This document shows, piece by piece, positions 24,781-32,636 of a DNA stretch of 38,841 nucleotides. How positions within the stretch are numbered: the first letter of the stretch is position 1; the number at the start of each line of letters is the position of its first letter. This DNA comes from Desulfomonilaceae bacterium (lineage in GTDB: Bacteria; Desulfobacterota; Desulfomonilia; Desulfomonilales; Desulfomonilaceae). The notes under the pieces are model-generated. The model was not told the DNA's origin, did not search any database, and saw only the letters and a list, made by a program, of their open reading frames with translations. The translations under genes and the position numbers were made by a program. Location of the stretch: positions 178 through 39,018 of the forward strand of contig JAVHLK010000044.1 in the NCBI GenBank assembly GCA_031082285.1, read 5' to 3'.

Positions 24781-26505
24781 CTATTCCAGCGGTTTGAAGA
24801 CCGATTCCTCCGCCTCGACTTGTATAATCCTGAAGGTTACCCGCATGTTCGATCGCCACTCTTCTTTCGTCTTGGGAGGGCACGGGTCGTCTCCGCACAT
24901 CCCGGATTTCGGTTGCATGATGCCGTGTCCCACAACGGTGAACTGGGTGGGATCCAGAGAAACCCCCTTGGATTGAGAATGCTCCATCACATTGTCCCTC
25001 ACCGCCGCGGCTCGGGTGAGGCTCAGATTCTTCGCAGCCTGCTTGACGCGCTTGAGCACTACCTCTTGGCCGCCCTCCTTCTTCTTACGCAGGTAGCCCA
25101 TGGGATCGCTGTGACCTTCCACAATGATGATCGCTCCTCCATAGGTGGAAGCAAGGTCCACGACTCGTTCGAATTCGTCGGCATACATGTCCGCGGAAAA
25201 GGTATTCTGGTTCGGTTGGAAGAGGATCTCAAAGGAGAAGAGTTCTCCTTCTCCCAATGCTCCTTCGGCTCTCTTCTTCTCGATGACCTTGGCGACTTCT
25301 TCCGCCTTGAATCTCGGGGCTTCGATATCGGCCACGCCGGCCAGTCCCTCGCGCAACCGATCGTAGTTCCACCCTGCCTGTGACAATTGGATGCTGCGTG
25401 GGAGCAGACCGAGGCTCACAAAGGTAGACTGAATGCTCCGAGTGAGGTTGGTCATGTTTCGGGGCCAATTCGGGTCTCCGAAGAACTTCACGTTGCCCGC
25501 AAACCCGACATACTCGCAATCGCCGTACAAGGCCTCGGCGTCTCCGGTGGCCTGCTCGCTGTCGAGGAGTATCTTCGCGGACGCGGTTATCATGTCCTTG
25601 AATTCGTCCATCCGACCCTTTCTGTCCTTGAACAGTTGTTTTAGTTCCTGCTCGGCACGTAACAGGCAGTGTACAAACGTCCTCACCCGGTCGCGGTGTG
25701 CGTTCAGATAGTCGGTCCTGACCGCATACACGTCGGCAATTATGCGGTTGGCGGTTTTCGTGGACATGAGGATCTTGGCTCCCTTGACCGACCCTTCCGC
25801 GCCGGTACCCGTAGTCCCCTTGGACGTGAGCATGAGGCCGTCCGGTATGATCACAAACGCCGCGTCCACCTCTTTGCGGGTGAAGGCCTCGGCAGGACTC
25901 TTGTCCGTTCCGGTGAGATCCTCGGTCCACAGGATCTTGACGTCCTTGGTGGAAAGCCCCGCATCTTTGAGAATTGTGCCCAGATAATCCACATGCGGGC
26001 CGTAAGCCTGCAATGCAACCGTCTTTCCCTTCAAATCCTTGACGGTTCGAATCCCCTCCTTGACGACAAGGCAATCGCCCCCCGCGGACCAGGTCATCTG
26101 GTAGATGACCACGGGCTTTGTCCCGGGGTCCTTGTCAAGGACATCGGCAGCCATGTTGATCATGCCCATAGTGCCTCGGAGGTAGGGCGTCTTACCCTGA
26201 ATAAACAGTTCCACCTGCTTCTTGAAATCGTCCATCCGGGTCAGCTTCACCTTGAGATTTGCCTTGGCGAATATGCTCTCCGGCTTCGTCGCGAGCGCGT
26301 TGCCGTTTGCCAGGATGGTGGCGATATCTCCGCCCCACGTAATCAACGGGACGAGGACCTCGTCGCTCGGTTGCACTTCGCCCACGCCGACTTTTATCAC
26401 TTGGGCAAGGGGAGCCAACTTGACTTCTTGCGGTCCGGCCTGTGCGATTGCACCGACAAGAACCAACAATACGGATCCCAATAGGAACTCGCTCATTCTT
26501 CTCAT
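24781..26505 (-). CDS. Periplasmic solute-binding protein fused to OmpA domain
   Basis: The 574-residue protein has a cleavable signal peptide (ends AQAG at 21-24). A solute-binding domain follows (about 35-400: LVPLITWGGDIATILANGNA, DLKGKTVALQAYGPHVDYLG, TRKEVDAAFVIIPDG). A helical segment leads to an OmpA C-terminal domain (about 425-565). There the peptidoglycan-binding Asp in VEGHSD and Arg in NLSLTRAAAV are both present, unlike the paralogue at 22371. GGGAGGGAAG precedes the ATG. It lies 137 bp after the lytic transglycosylase and 21 bp before the vWA lipoprotein. Fusion families of this sort are sometimes labelled phosphate ABC transporter substrate-binding/OmpA (recalled, not searched). 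The ligand is unknown. Confidence 0.87.
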   Translation of the reverse strand: MRRMSEFLLGSVLLVLVGAIAQAGPQEVKLAPLAQVIKVGVGEVQPSDEVLVPLITWGGDIATILANGNALATKPESIFAKANLKVKLTRMDDFKKQVELFIQGKTPYLRGTMGMINMAADVLDKDPGTKPVVIYQMTWSAGGDCLVVKEGIRTVKDLKGKTVALQAYGPHVDYLGTILKDAGLSTKDVKILWTEDLTGTDKSPAEAFTRKEVDAAFVIIPDGLMLTSKGTTGTGAEGSVKGAKILMSTKTANRIIADVYAVRTDYLNAHRDRVRTFVHCLLRAEQELKQLFKDRKGRMDEFKDMITASAKILLDSEQATGDAEALYGDCEYVGFAGNVKFFGDPNWPRNMTNLTRSIQSTFVSLGLLPRSIQLSQAGWNYDRLREGLAGVADIEAPRFKAEEVAKVIEKKRAEGALGEGELFSFEILFQPNQNTFSADMYADEFERVVDLASTYGGAIIIVEGHSDPMGYLRKKKEGGQEVVLKRVKQAAKNLSLTRAAAVRDNVMEHSQSKGVSLDPTQFTVVGHGIMQPKSGMCGDDPCPPKTKEEWRSNMRVTFRIIQVEAEESVFKPLE

Positions 26506-26642
26506 GGACGCTTCCCTCCCGAGCAGACTATTGATGGTGCGGGTTCGGCATTCCGCTCGAACCGGCCGAAACCTGCCGGCATGACGGTTGGTTTAAGGAT
26601 CGGACTTTCCCCCGCCGGCGTTTCCACGTGCAGATATCCGGG

Positions 26643-27905
26643 TCAGTGAAGCAGCGAGAGGCGATCTCGCTTGGCGTCTTTTCTCGTCGGCGCCTTATTG
26701 CCGACGGGGATGAGAATACGTTCCCCGGCGCGAAGGCTTCGGCGGAAATTGACGTCCGGATTGAGGCCGGCCAATTGGGAGCGGCTCACGTGATAACGTC
26801 TCAGAATGCGTGAGACGTTGTCTCCTCTGTCGACTATATGGACGATGTGGGATTTCCCGTTTTCGGTGGGCAGGGTCTCGAGCTTGCGTGCCAGCAAGGT
26901 GCTTCTGCCTTGGGGAACTCTCAATTCAAAGGGCGGACCGTCTGAAGGAGTCACTTTTCTGAACAGTGCGGGGTTCATTTCAGCAAGACGCTCGTAGGGC
27001 ACCCCGGCTGCCCAAGCGAGTTCCTTGAGCGAAAGGCGCTTCCGTATTTCTACAATTTCATGGTCTTTTTTCCGCGTCTTGAGCCTCAATGGAGAGAAGC
27101 CGTATTTGCCGGTATTCTTTGCTATCAGTGCCATGGCCTGAAATCGCGGGAAAAACTCTCTCGTCTCGCGCTTCAGCCTGGGGCTCGAGCAAATTTCGTC
27201 ATACTCGCTCGCATCCTCTGCACAGAGCACCTTATTGAGCTTGTTCTCGCCCGAGTTGTAGGCGCTGAGCGCAAGTCGCCAGCACCCGAACATACCGTAC
27301 AGGTCTTTCAGATAGAGCATGGCCGCTTCCGTGGATCTTCGGGGGTCCAGTCGTTCATCGACCCACCGGTCCACGCGCAGGCCGTAGCTCCTGGCGGTGG
27401 CGGGCATAAACTGCCACATTCCCAGCGCGTTTGCAGGCGAACGCGCCTCCGGATTCGCGCCGGATTCCAGCATGAACAGGTATCCGATGTCCTCGGGGAG
27501 ACCATGTTCCCGAGCCACTTCCTGAACCATCGGCAGGTAGTGCACGGCACGGTCCAGGTACTTCCTCATCGTTTCTCGCTGTTCATAGGCATAATGGCGA
27601 ATGAAGCGTCGCACGCGAGGAGCGTCCGCGTCGTTGGGGAGCGGTGGATAGGATGCGACTTTGCTGGTGACGGATACTTTCTTCCGTAACGGATCCTTTG
27701 CCGTTTCGGTCAATGTTGCAAGGGCGCTGGAGAAGACGTTGGCTACGCGGCCGGTGGGACGAAGTTCACTCTTGACCACGGTGGAGGCTGTACTACATCC
27801 ACCCAGCATGAAAACCCACGCGCACAGAAACCCAAAAGCAGCGCTCAACGTTCCGGTCCGGCTCCAAAAAGCGCCGGCGGCCCTTTTGTGGTCACCGGGA
27901 ATCAA
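26643..27905 (-). CDS. MltD-like lipoprotein lytic transglycosylase with LysM
   Basis: The 420-residue protein has a lipobox VFMLGGC (Cys37). An SLT family 1 domain follows (about 120-225) with catalytic Glu147 in LFMLESGANP, and NALGMWQFMPATARSYGL, WVDERLDP, STEAAMLYLKDLYG and ALSAYNSGE. After a weaker LysM-like region near 290-335 comes a clear C-terminal LysM (about 353-402: HIVDRGDNVSRILRRYHVSR). MltD-type enzymes cut glycan strands and release anhydro-muropeptides in the periplasm. The start is TTG 27905 with GAGGAGG seven bases upstream, and a strong promoter lies before it. It may be the first gene of the solute-binding/vWA cluster, though a 137-bp gap follows. Confidence 0.9.
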   Translation of the reverse strand: MIPGDHKRAAGAFWSRTGTLSAAFGFLCAWVFMLGGCSTASTVVKSELRPTGRVANVFSSALATLTETAKDPLRKKVSVTSKVASYPPLPNDADAPRVRRFIRHYAYEQRETMRKYLDRAVHYLPMVQEVAREHGLPEDIGYLFMLESGANPEARSPANALGMWQFMPATARSYGLRVDRWVDERLDPRRSTEAAMLYLKDLYGMFGCWRLALSAYNSGENKLNKVLCAEDASEYDEICSSPRLKRETREFFPRFQAMALIAKNTGKYGFSPLRLKTRKKDHEIVEIRKRLSLKELAWAAGVPYERLAEMNPALFRKVTPSDGPPFELRVPQGRSTLLARKLETLPTENGKSHIVHIVDRGDNVSRILRRYHVSRSQLAGLNPDVNFRRSLRAGERILIPVGNKAPTRKDAKRDRLSLLH

Positions 27906-27965
27906 TCTTGCGCCTCCTCACATTACAGAACAATCACAAACCCGTACCGCATCATGGCACAAGCA

Positions 27966-27993
27966 ATAATAGCATAGCCTGGAAGCCTGTCAA
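27966..27993 (-). promoter_or_regulatory. Strong sigma-70 promoter of the envelope cluster
   Basis: On the minus strand TTGACA (27993-27988, six of six) is followed after 16 bp by TATTAT (27971-27966, five of six). It lies about 60 bp before the TTG start of the lytic transglycosylase. Confidence 0.65.
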
Positions 27994-28156
27994 TGCGAAA
28001 AGACTCTCGATGAGCGGCTTTCGTGTCATGAGTCGCTTCCATGCCCTCGTTTCGGTAACTCGGGCGACGTGAATGTGCGTTATGGGAAAAGAGAAGAGTC
28101 GTCCGCGGGTAGATCCCGACGGTAAGTCCGTCACGGGTCCCGTCGCGACCGAATCC

Positions 28157-28858
28157 TCACGGAAAGGTCATGACGACTTTTCTCGCAGGAGTCTCCAGAA
28201 TTCCCCCCACGGACTCGAGGACCGCGCCGGCGCTCAACAGTCCCGCGTGGGTCGAAGGATCCATCAGGACGATACGATTGGGGAATTCACCCGCGTTCCA
28301 TGTGATGGATGCGACGGAGCGACCTTGCTCGGACCATAGCCGCACTTCAACCTGCCTGTCGAAGGACATTCCCTTTTCCTCATGCCGTTCGCCGACGGCT
28401 TCGACGGACGATCTGGCGAACGCCAGTCCCTGGACCAGGACAAGCTCCGCGAGATGAGGATCCATGGAGAGCGGTGGGAGCGGGTCCTGACATTCCCACT
28501 TCAGCTTCACGCCGTGACCGACGAACTGCTGCCCCATCAGACCATACACGCTTTGAAACGACGTCTTGAGGTCTCGCTTGCCTGAAACCAAGGACTTGGG
28601 TTGGCTGAATCCCCGAACCGTCTCAACGATGTGAGTCGCCCTCTGTACTTGAGACGACACGATGCCCAAGCGGTCGGTGAGAAAAGATTTTTCCTCGTCG
28701 GCCAATAGGCTTCGTTGTACGCTCAACTGAACGACCTGAGACGCGATCATGATTGCATTGAGCGGTTGGGCGATCTCATGGGCGAATCCTCCGAAGACCT
28801 CGCGCAATGTGACGAGCCGGAGAACTTCCTCTTGGGATAGTAAGGCGCCGGCGTCCAT
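28157..28858 (-). CDS. Histidine-kinase-like protein with degenerate ATP-binding domain
   Basis: From ATG 28858 (GGAGG five bases upstream) the protein has 233 residues; a longer frame to 29107 has no ribosome site and runs through the promoter. A HisKA-type dimerisation domain has an intact H-box, FAHEIAQPLNAIM, with His27. The following region aligns only loosely with a HATPase domain. The N-box (ELVLVQGLAFARSSVEA) has no Asn, and the DxGxG box reads ITWNAGEFP. Only the final GG-L part (GLLSAGAVLESVGGILE) is recognisable. It lacks a sensor domain. It may be a phosphotransfer or dimerisation protein rather than an active kinase, or a diverged kinase using another nucleotide mode. No receiver gene is adjacent; the lone receiver at 10714 is far away. 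Confidence 0.75.
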   Translation of the reverse strand: MDAGALLSQEEVLRLVTLREVFGGFAHEIAQPLNAIMIASQVVQLSVQRSLLADEEKSFLTDRLGIVSSQVQRATHIVETVRGFSQPKSLVSGKRDLKTSFQSVYGLMGQQFVGHGVKLKWECQDPLPPLSMDPHLAELVLVQGLAFARSSVEAVGERHEEKGMSFDRQVEVRLWSEQGRSVASITWNAGEFPNRIVLMDPSTHAGLLSAGAVLESVGGILETPARKVVMTFP

Positions 28859-28891
28859 AATACCTCCGCGCTGGACAGGACAGTACCGGAT

Positions 28892-28922
28892 CGACATCGC
28901 GTATGGCCGGTACACCGGTACA
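28892..28922. promoter_or_regulatory. Operator-like direct and inverted repeats
   Basis: GTACCGG, then two exact tandem copies of CCGGTACA. They lie 34-65 bp upstream of the kinase-like start, downstream of the possible promoter, where a bound regulator would block transcription. Confidence 0.4.
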
Positions 28923-29124
28923 TACCTGAATAATACACCATATCCGAATGATCTCGTATTGCAAGTTCTTCCTGATGCGTACATATTCACGCACACGCAG
29001 CGCTCTTTGTATGAAAATCCCCTTTCTTCTCGTACCCCAGGCTCCGCCCTGACCATGTCCCATAACTTTTGGCCGGGCACCGTAAACATCGGTTGCCTAT
29101 AGGCCAACCGATTCGAGATGTTGA

Positions 29125-29280
29125 CCTACCAGTGCCCCGGCAGGGGCTTACCGTGACTAGTCCCGCGGGACGCGGGAAAGCAATCTCAATGCTTCATGAA
29201 AGGCTGAGATTGCCGTGACCTCCCGTAGGGGCGGCCCCCTGTGGCCGCCCAGGGTAGGCACGGGGGCCTACCCCTACAGG
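29125..29280. repeat. Block of palindromic intergenic repeats
   Basis: Two adjoining structures are visible. GCAATCTCA (29180-29188) pairs with TGAGATTGC (29205-29213). Then GTAGGGG (29225-29231) pairs with CCCCTAC (29271-29277), enclosing GGGCGGCC/GGCCGCCC and GTAGGC/GCCTAC stems. GTAGGGGC-type cruciforms are common dispersed repeats in many bacteria (recalled). The block could also end transcription from either side. Confidence 0.6.
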
Positions 29281-29310
29281 CAATGACAAACGTGAAGGTG
29301 TCCGCAGTAT

Positions 29311-30135
29311 TCAAGGGCCGACACTATAGTTACCGGTCCCGGAAACCAGGAACGTCGTCCAGGGTGGGTCGGTTCTGCCGTCCATGAATCGGTAACCTTG
29401 ATCCAGAAAGAGACCCTGGAGAACATTTGCCTGCTGCTCGTTAATCCCCGAGACAATCCAGTGTCTGTGAATTGCCGCGTTCTTCAACGGTACGATATCT
29501 CTCAGCACATTGAATGGAAGATTTGCGGCCACCAGATCGAACGGCTCTTCAAGAAACAGCCTCGCCTCCCCTTCGTACACCGTGATCCTTGAGGACATGG
29601 AGTTGATCGCAACATTTTCATGTGCAGTACGGACCGCCAACCGGTTCTTGTCCACTGCGACAATCCGCTTGATCCCCAGAGCGGCCCCGGCCAATGCAAG
29701 AATCCCCGTCCCGGTACCGAGGTCAAGCATGGATTGGATCGTCTCCGATTCAACGAGATCTCGCATGTACGTGAGGCAAGCAGCTGTTGTTGGATGATTT
29801 CCGTCGCCGAAGACCACCGAGGGATCCAAAACAACGCTTCCGGTGGGCGGCGCGGGATGATCCCGCCTGACGAAGTGAATGCCGGCCAACATGATTCCAC
29901 TCGCAGGAAGCCCCGTTTGCCAGTCCTCATACTTCATTTCATGACGGGAAACCAGATCGCTGCGTCCGCGGCACACAATATCGTGCACAAAACCGTCTTC
30001 CTGCTTCATGAAGAAGAGGTATGCGAATTCATCCTCGTTCCAGAGACCGACATAAGAAGAAGGTGGACAATGAATATCGTGGAGCGCTTCCCCACGGACT
30101 TCATAAATGTAGAGCAAGGTATCCGGGGGAATCAT
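29311..30135 (-). CDS. PrmA-like SAM-dependent methyltransferase
   Basis: The 274-residue protein resembles ribosomal protein L11 methyltransferase. It has DPSVVFGDGNHPTTAACLTY (104-123, matching FGTGxHPTT), motif I MLDLGTGTGILALAG (136-150), acidic motif VDKNRLAV (161-168), a motif-IV segment AANLPFN (203-209) and a late IVSGINEQQ segment. PrmA has ANIL at motif IV; the NLPF here is closer to the (N/D)PP(F/Y) of N-methyltransferases, so the acceptor may be a different protein amino group. The N-terminal 95 residues do not obviously match the L11-recruiting domain. The ATG at 30135 has only a weak GAGGG upstream. It stands alone on the minus strand. Confidence 0.75.
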   Translation of the reverse strand: MIPPDTLLYIYEVRGEALHDIHCPPSSYVGLWNEDEFAYLFFMKQEDGFVHDIVCRGRSDLVSRHEMKYEDWQTGLPASGIMLAGIHFVRRDHPAPPTGSVVLDPSVVFGDGNHPTTAACLTYMRDLVESETIQSMLDLGTGTGILALAGAALGIKRIVAVDKNRLAVRTAHENVAINSMSSRITVYEGEARLFLEEPFDLVAANLPFNVLRDIVPLKNAAIHRHWIVSGINEQQANVLQGLFLDQGYRFMDGRTDPPWTTFLVSGTGNYSVGP

Positions 30136-30273
30136 GTCCGTGCCCTCGTTCGGGAATGCCCCTCACACAGGGATGGATTTCCAAGACTTTGCACGCAATG
30201 TCATCCGGTTCTCACGAAGAGACAAGACCGAGCATTCATCTCCTCACGAGGGTGTGTTCCAATGAACCTCGAG

Positions 30274-30864
30274 TCATTCCTCCGTTCTTATCTCACTCAC
30301 CTCGCGCACAATTGACAGATAGATTTCCAGCGCTTCGAGTAAGTCACTTTTCGCGTCCGCGATATAGGCAATTTCCTCGGCCGAAAGATGCTCCCGTGCC
30401 AGAAGCATGTCGATCTTCCTGTTGATATGGATGATTTGCTCCGGTGCGGCAAGGTCTCCCATGTCCAGATCCGGGACTTCCGTCTCCTCAACTTCTTCGT
30501 CCGGTTCGGCATTCTGTTGGGCAATGTGGTCGATCCAGCCGTCGACTTCCTTCCATTTGCTGATGGTAGCAGGGCTCACACCGACTTTGGAAGCCAGTTC
30601 CTTGTTTGTGATATTTCCTCCCTCGTCCATATAGAACCTGAAGGCCTTGTCACGAGCATCTTTCTTTCTCACAGCCGTACCTGCACTCTCTTTTTTGCCG
30701 ACGTTCTCCATCTCTTTCAGCTTCTCTTCCCACTGATCGTCACGTTTCCATCTGCCGACGGTTAGCGGATTAACGGTTACAGCTTTCGCTATTTCCCGGT
30801 TCGTAATTTTTCCTCGAGCCTTGAGAAACTTCTTTTCGGCCTGAATGCGAGCTTCCTTCTTCAT
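30274..30864 (-). CDS. Terminase-small-subunit-like protein with duplicated HTH
   Basis: The 196-residue protein carries two copies of a helix-turn-helix of the phage terminase small subunit type. The first is KITNREIAKAVTVNPLTVGR followed by WKRDDQW; the second is NITNKELASKVGVSPATISK followed by WKEVDGW. They are separated by about 45 basic residues. After an acidic linker (EPDEEVEETEVPDLDMGD) comes a helical C-terminus that may oligomerise. GGAGG precedes the ATG at 30864. No large terminase subunit, portal or other phage gene is in the window, so this is either a prophage remnant or a domesticated DNA-binding protein. The region upstream is more AT-rich than its neighbours. Confidence 0.75.
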   Translation of the reverse strand: MKKEARIQAEKKFLKARGKITNREIAKAVTVNPLTVGRWKRDDQWEEKLKEMENVGKKESAGTAVRKKDARDKAFRFYMDEGGNITNKELASKVGVSPATISKWKEVDGWIDHIAQQNAEPDEEVEETEVPDLDMGDLAAPEQIIHINRKIDMLLAREHLSAEEIAYIADAKSDLLEALEIYLSIVREVSEIRTEE

Positions 30865-31211
30865 ACCTTGTTCCTCCCGAATCTCCCTGAAGGACTCCGG
30901 ATCTCAAACGCACTTCAATAGTGAGGGACCTATTGCCTATTATGTGCACACTTGCTGTGCCTACATAACATGCCGTTTGCGGGAATGCAAAGCAAATTGT
31001 AAAAAAAACGCCAATCTTTTCGGTGAAAAAAGTGAAACGACGAACAGAGCCGGTTTTTTGTGGACAATATCTCACGGTATTTTAGGTAGTTGTAACCACG
31101 CGGCACTGAGGTTGACTTGACCTTTTACTGTCGCTCATGTGTTGACCTGCATGGAAACGGGCCTTCCCCGGGTATGTCGAACTTCCATTTGTTTCGCTCA
31201 TGTGTGCTGTT
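30865..31211. other. AT-richer intergenic stretch
   Basis: Between the terminase-like gene and the ScmC-like gene I see no coding region. Base composition drops in GC around 30900-31120, with A runs near 31000. A short GCACA/TGTGC inverted repeat lies near 30945-30960. This may mark foreign DNA. Confidence 0.4.
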
Positions 31212-32198
31212 TCAGCGGCGACCATCGAGCGCGTGCTCAACCTCATTCCAGAACGATCCGTTCAGGTTCACCCGCAAGGTAAACGACGGCACGCTTCGAG
31301 CCAATAGTGTTGCATTACCGAAGAACATCTTTCTCATTTCCCGGGCCCGGTCTCGCCTTAGTCCGTCCCGCGTCGTCACGTAAGAGGCGGATCGGGCAAG
31401 CGCGATTGCGGCCTGGCCTTGCCCCATGGGTATGGCTTTGTCATGGTTCGCCTGCTCGAGGAAAAACACCCCGCGGAGTGGCGCCCCTCTCTTCACGTTC
31501 CAGGTTGCGGCCCATCGGCCGTCCATGTGATCGCTCCACGTGGGCAGCGGGTGGCCGAAGAACGTGCCTTCTCCCCCGGGTATTACCAACGCAAGGTCGT
31601 CCGACAGGGCATTCCACGGCTGGGGGAGGCGTCGGCAACACGTCGATTTTCCATGTCCCCCTCCGGCGACGAGCAAGACCCCCGTCCATTCACGTTCGAT
31701 CAGGGCGCAATGAAGCGGCAGGCCCCCGCCCTTGGCCAGGCCCGGATAGACCGCCTGCATTGAGTACCACATCTGAAGAACCTCGCCGGCATAATGCCGT
31801 GCGGACTCAAGTTCACACAGGACATCCGGAATCTCTTGGTGATGCCACAATCTTACCGAACCGAAATCCTCACGCGTCCACCCGACCCGCGGGATGTGTG
31901 ACGCGTCGAACGTGTTCAGCAGGTGGACGGGCGACATCCTACGGTCCCATCGCCGATTGGTCTTCGCACAGTAGATCACTCGGGGGGCATTGCGGACTGC
32001 AGGGACCAGTTGCATGATCAGTGCGAGTTTTTCCAGCCATGAAGCCGCGGAGGAGGATGCTCTGAACGTCCAACTCAATTCGCCTGCCGGCTTCAGGTCG
32101 TACCCAATGTACTGGTGGTGTGCCACAATCACTTCACGAACCCCAACCGAAATCTCGACAATGGGTCCCTTGCCCCTCACACGATCCCGGCACGGCAC
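31212..32198 (-). CDS. scmC: ScmC-like HPr-kinase-related P-loop protein
   Basis: The 328-residue protein matches my recollection of the SynChlorMet cassette protein ScmC. It shows FGSVRLWHHQEIPDVLCELE, a YAGEVLQMWYSMQAVYPGL segment, GGGLPLHCALIE, and the P-loop LLVAGGGHGKST (175-186) followed by CCRRLPQPWNALSDDLALV and GHPLPTWSD. The P-loop and DD pair are those of HPr-kinase-like folds. The SynChlorMet cassette is a predicted peptide-modification locus with PqqD-like and two radical SAM/SPASM partners. None of those is adjacent here, so this copy is an orphan unless the radical SAM gene at 34283 serves it. The start at 32198 has no strong ribosome site, and a later start is possible. Confidence 0.7.
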   Translation of the reverse strand: MPCRDRVRGKGPIVEISVGVREVIVAHHQYIGYDLKPAGELSWTFRASSSAASWLEKLALIMQLVPAVRNAPRVIYCAKTNRRWDRRMSPVHLLNTFDASHIPRVGWTREDFGSVRLWHHQEIPDVLCELESARHYAGEVLQMWYSMQAVYPGLAKGGGLPLHCALIEREWTGVLLVAGGGHGKSTCCRRLPQPWNALSDDLALVIPGGEGTFFGHPLPTWSDHMDGRWAATWNVKRGAPLRGVFFLEQANHDKAIPMGQGQAAIALARSASYVTTRDGLRRDRAREMRKMFFGNATLLARSVPSFTLRVNLNGSFWNEVEHALDGRR

Positions 32199-32636
32199 TC
32201 GAGAGAGTCATTTCCTGCGCGTTGCGGTCATGTCCCGAATTCGGGACGATGCGATTAAGCTCATGCATCCCGAGAGATTCCGCGCCGTGCGTTGATATGT
32301 GCCTGACGCATCCATGAGAGTGCCTCACGAAACGACCGAGCAGGCAATTGCAGGAGCGAAAGACACGCGATCGACCGTGTGAATCCGAGTGCGGCCTATC
32401 ATACCAGCATACGCGTCACGCGAAAATGTCCCGCTTCTGCCTGCTTGTCGATTGCATGGATATGTTGCCCGGTTTTCCATTCCCGAAAAAACTGGTAATC
32501 TGAGTCAGCTTCTCATCGCGGGGATGTACCGACTCTTGCCGGAACGGACGAGCTGCCGGTGCGGCCTGAAAGGGGCACTCGGCGGGAGAGGTTTCGGGGA
32601 CCCACGACCATCAACCGGCCTCTGGTGTAGGATGCA
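32199..32636. other. Divergent intergenic region
   Basis: This separates the ScmC-like gene (minus) and the MBL gene (plus). No precursor-peptide-like reading frame with a good ribosome site was found on either strand; a minus-strand frame at 32134-32328 overlaps the ScmC start and looks fortuitous. Confidence 0.4.

Larger units (their letters stand above)
28859..29310. other. Intergenic region with operator-like repeats and palindromes
   Basis: The part next to the kinase-like gene carries CCGGTACA twice in tandem (28907-28922) with an inverted GTACCGG just beside it (28892-28898), which looks like an operator. On the minus strand TTGCAA (near 28975) followed after 16 bp by TATGGT could be a promoter. 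The far part is the palindrome block at 29125-29280. Confidence 0.45.

Noticed and set aside
32134-32328. Possible precursor peptide for ScmC
   Set aside because: It overlaps the ScmC start, lacks a ribosome site and shows no leader/core pattern.
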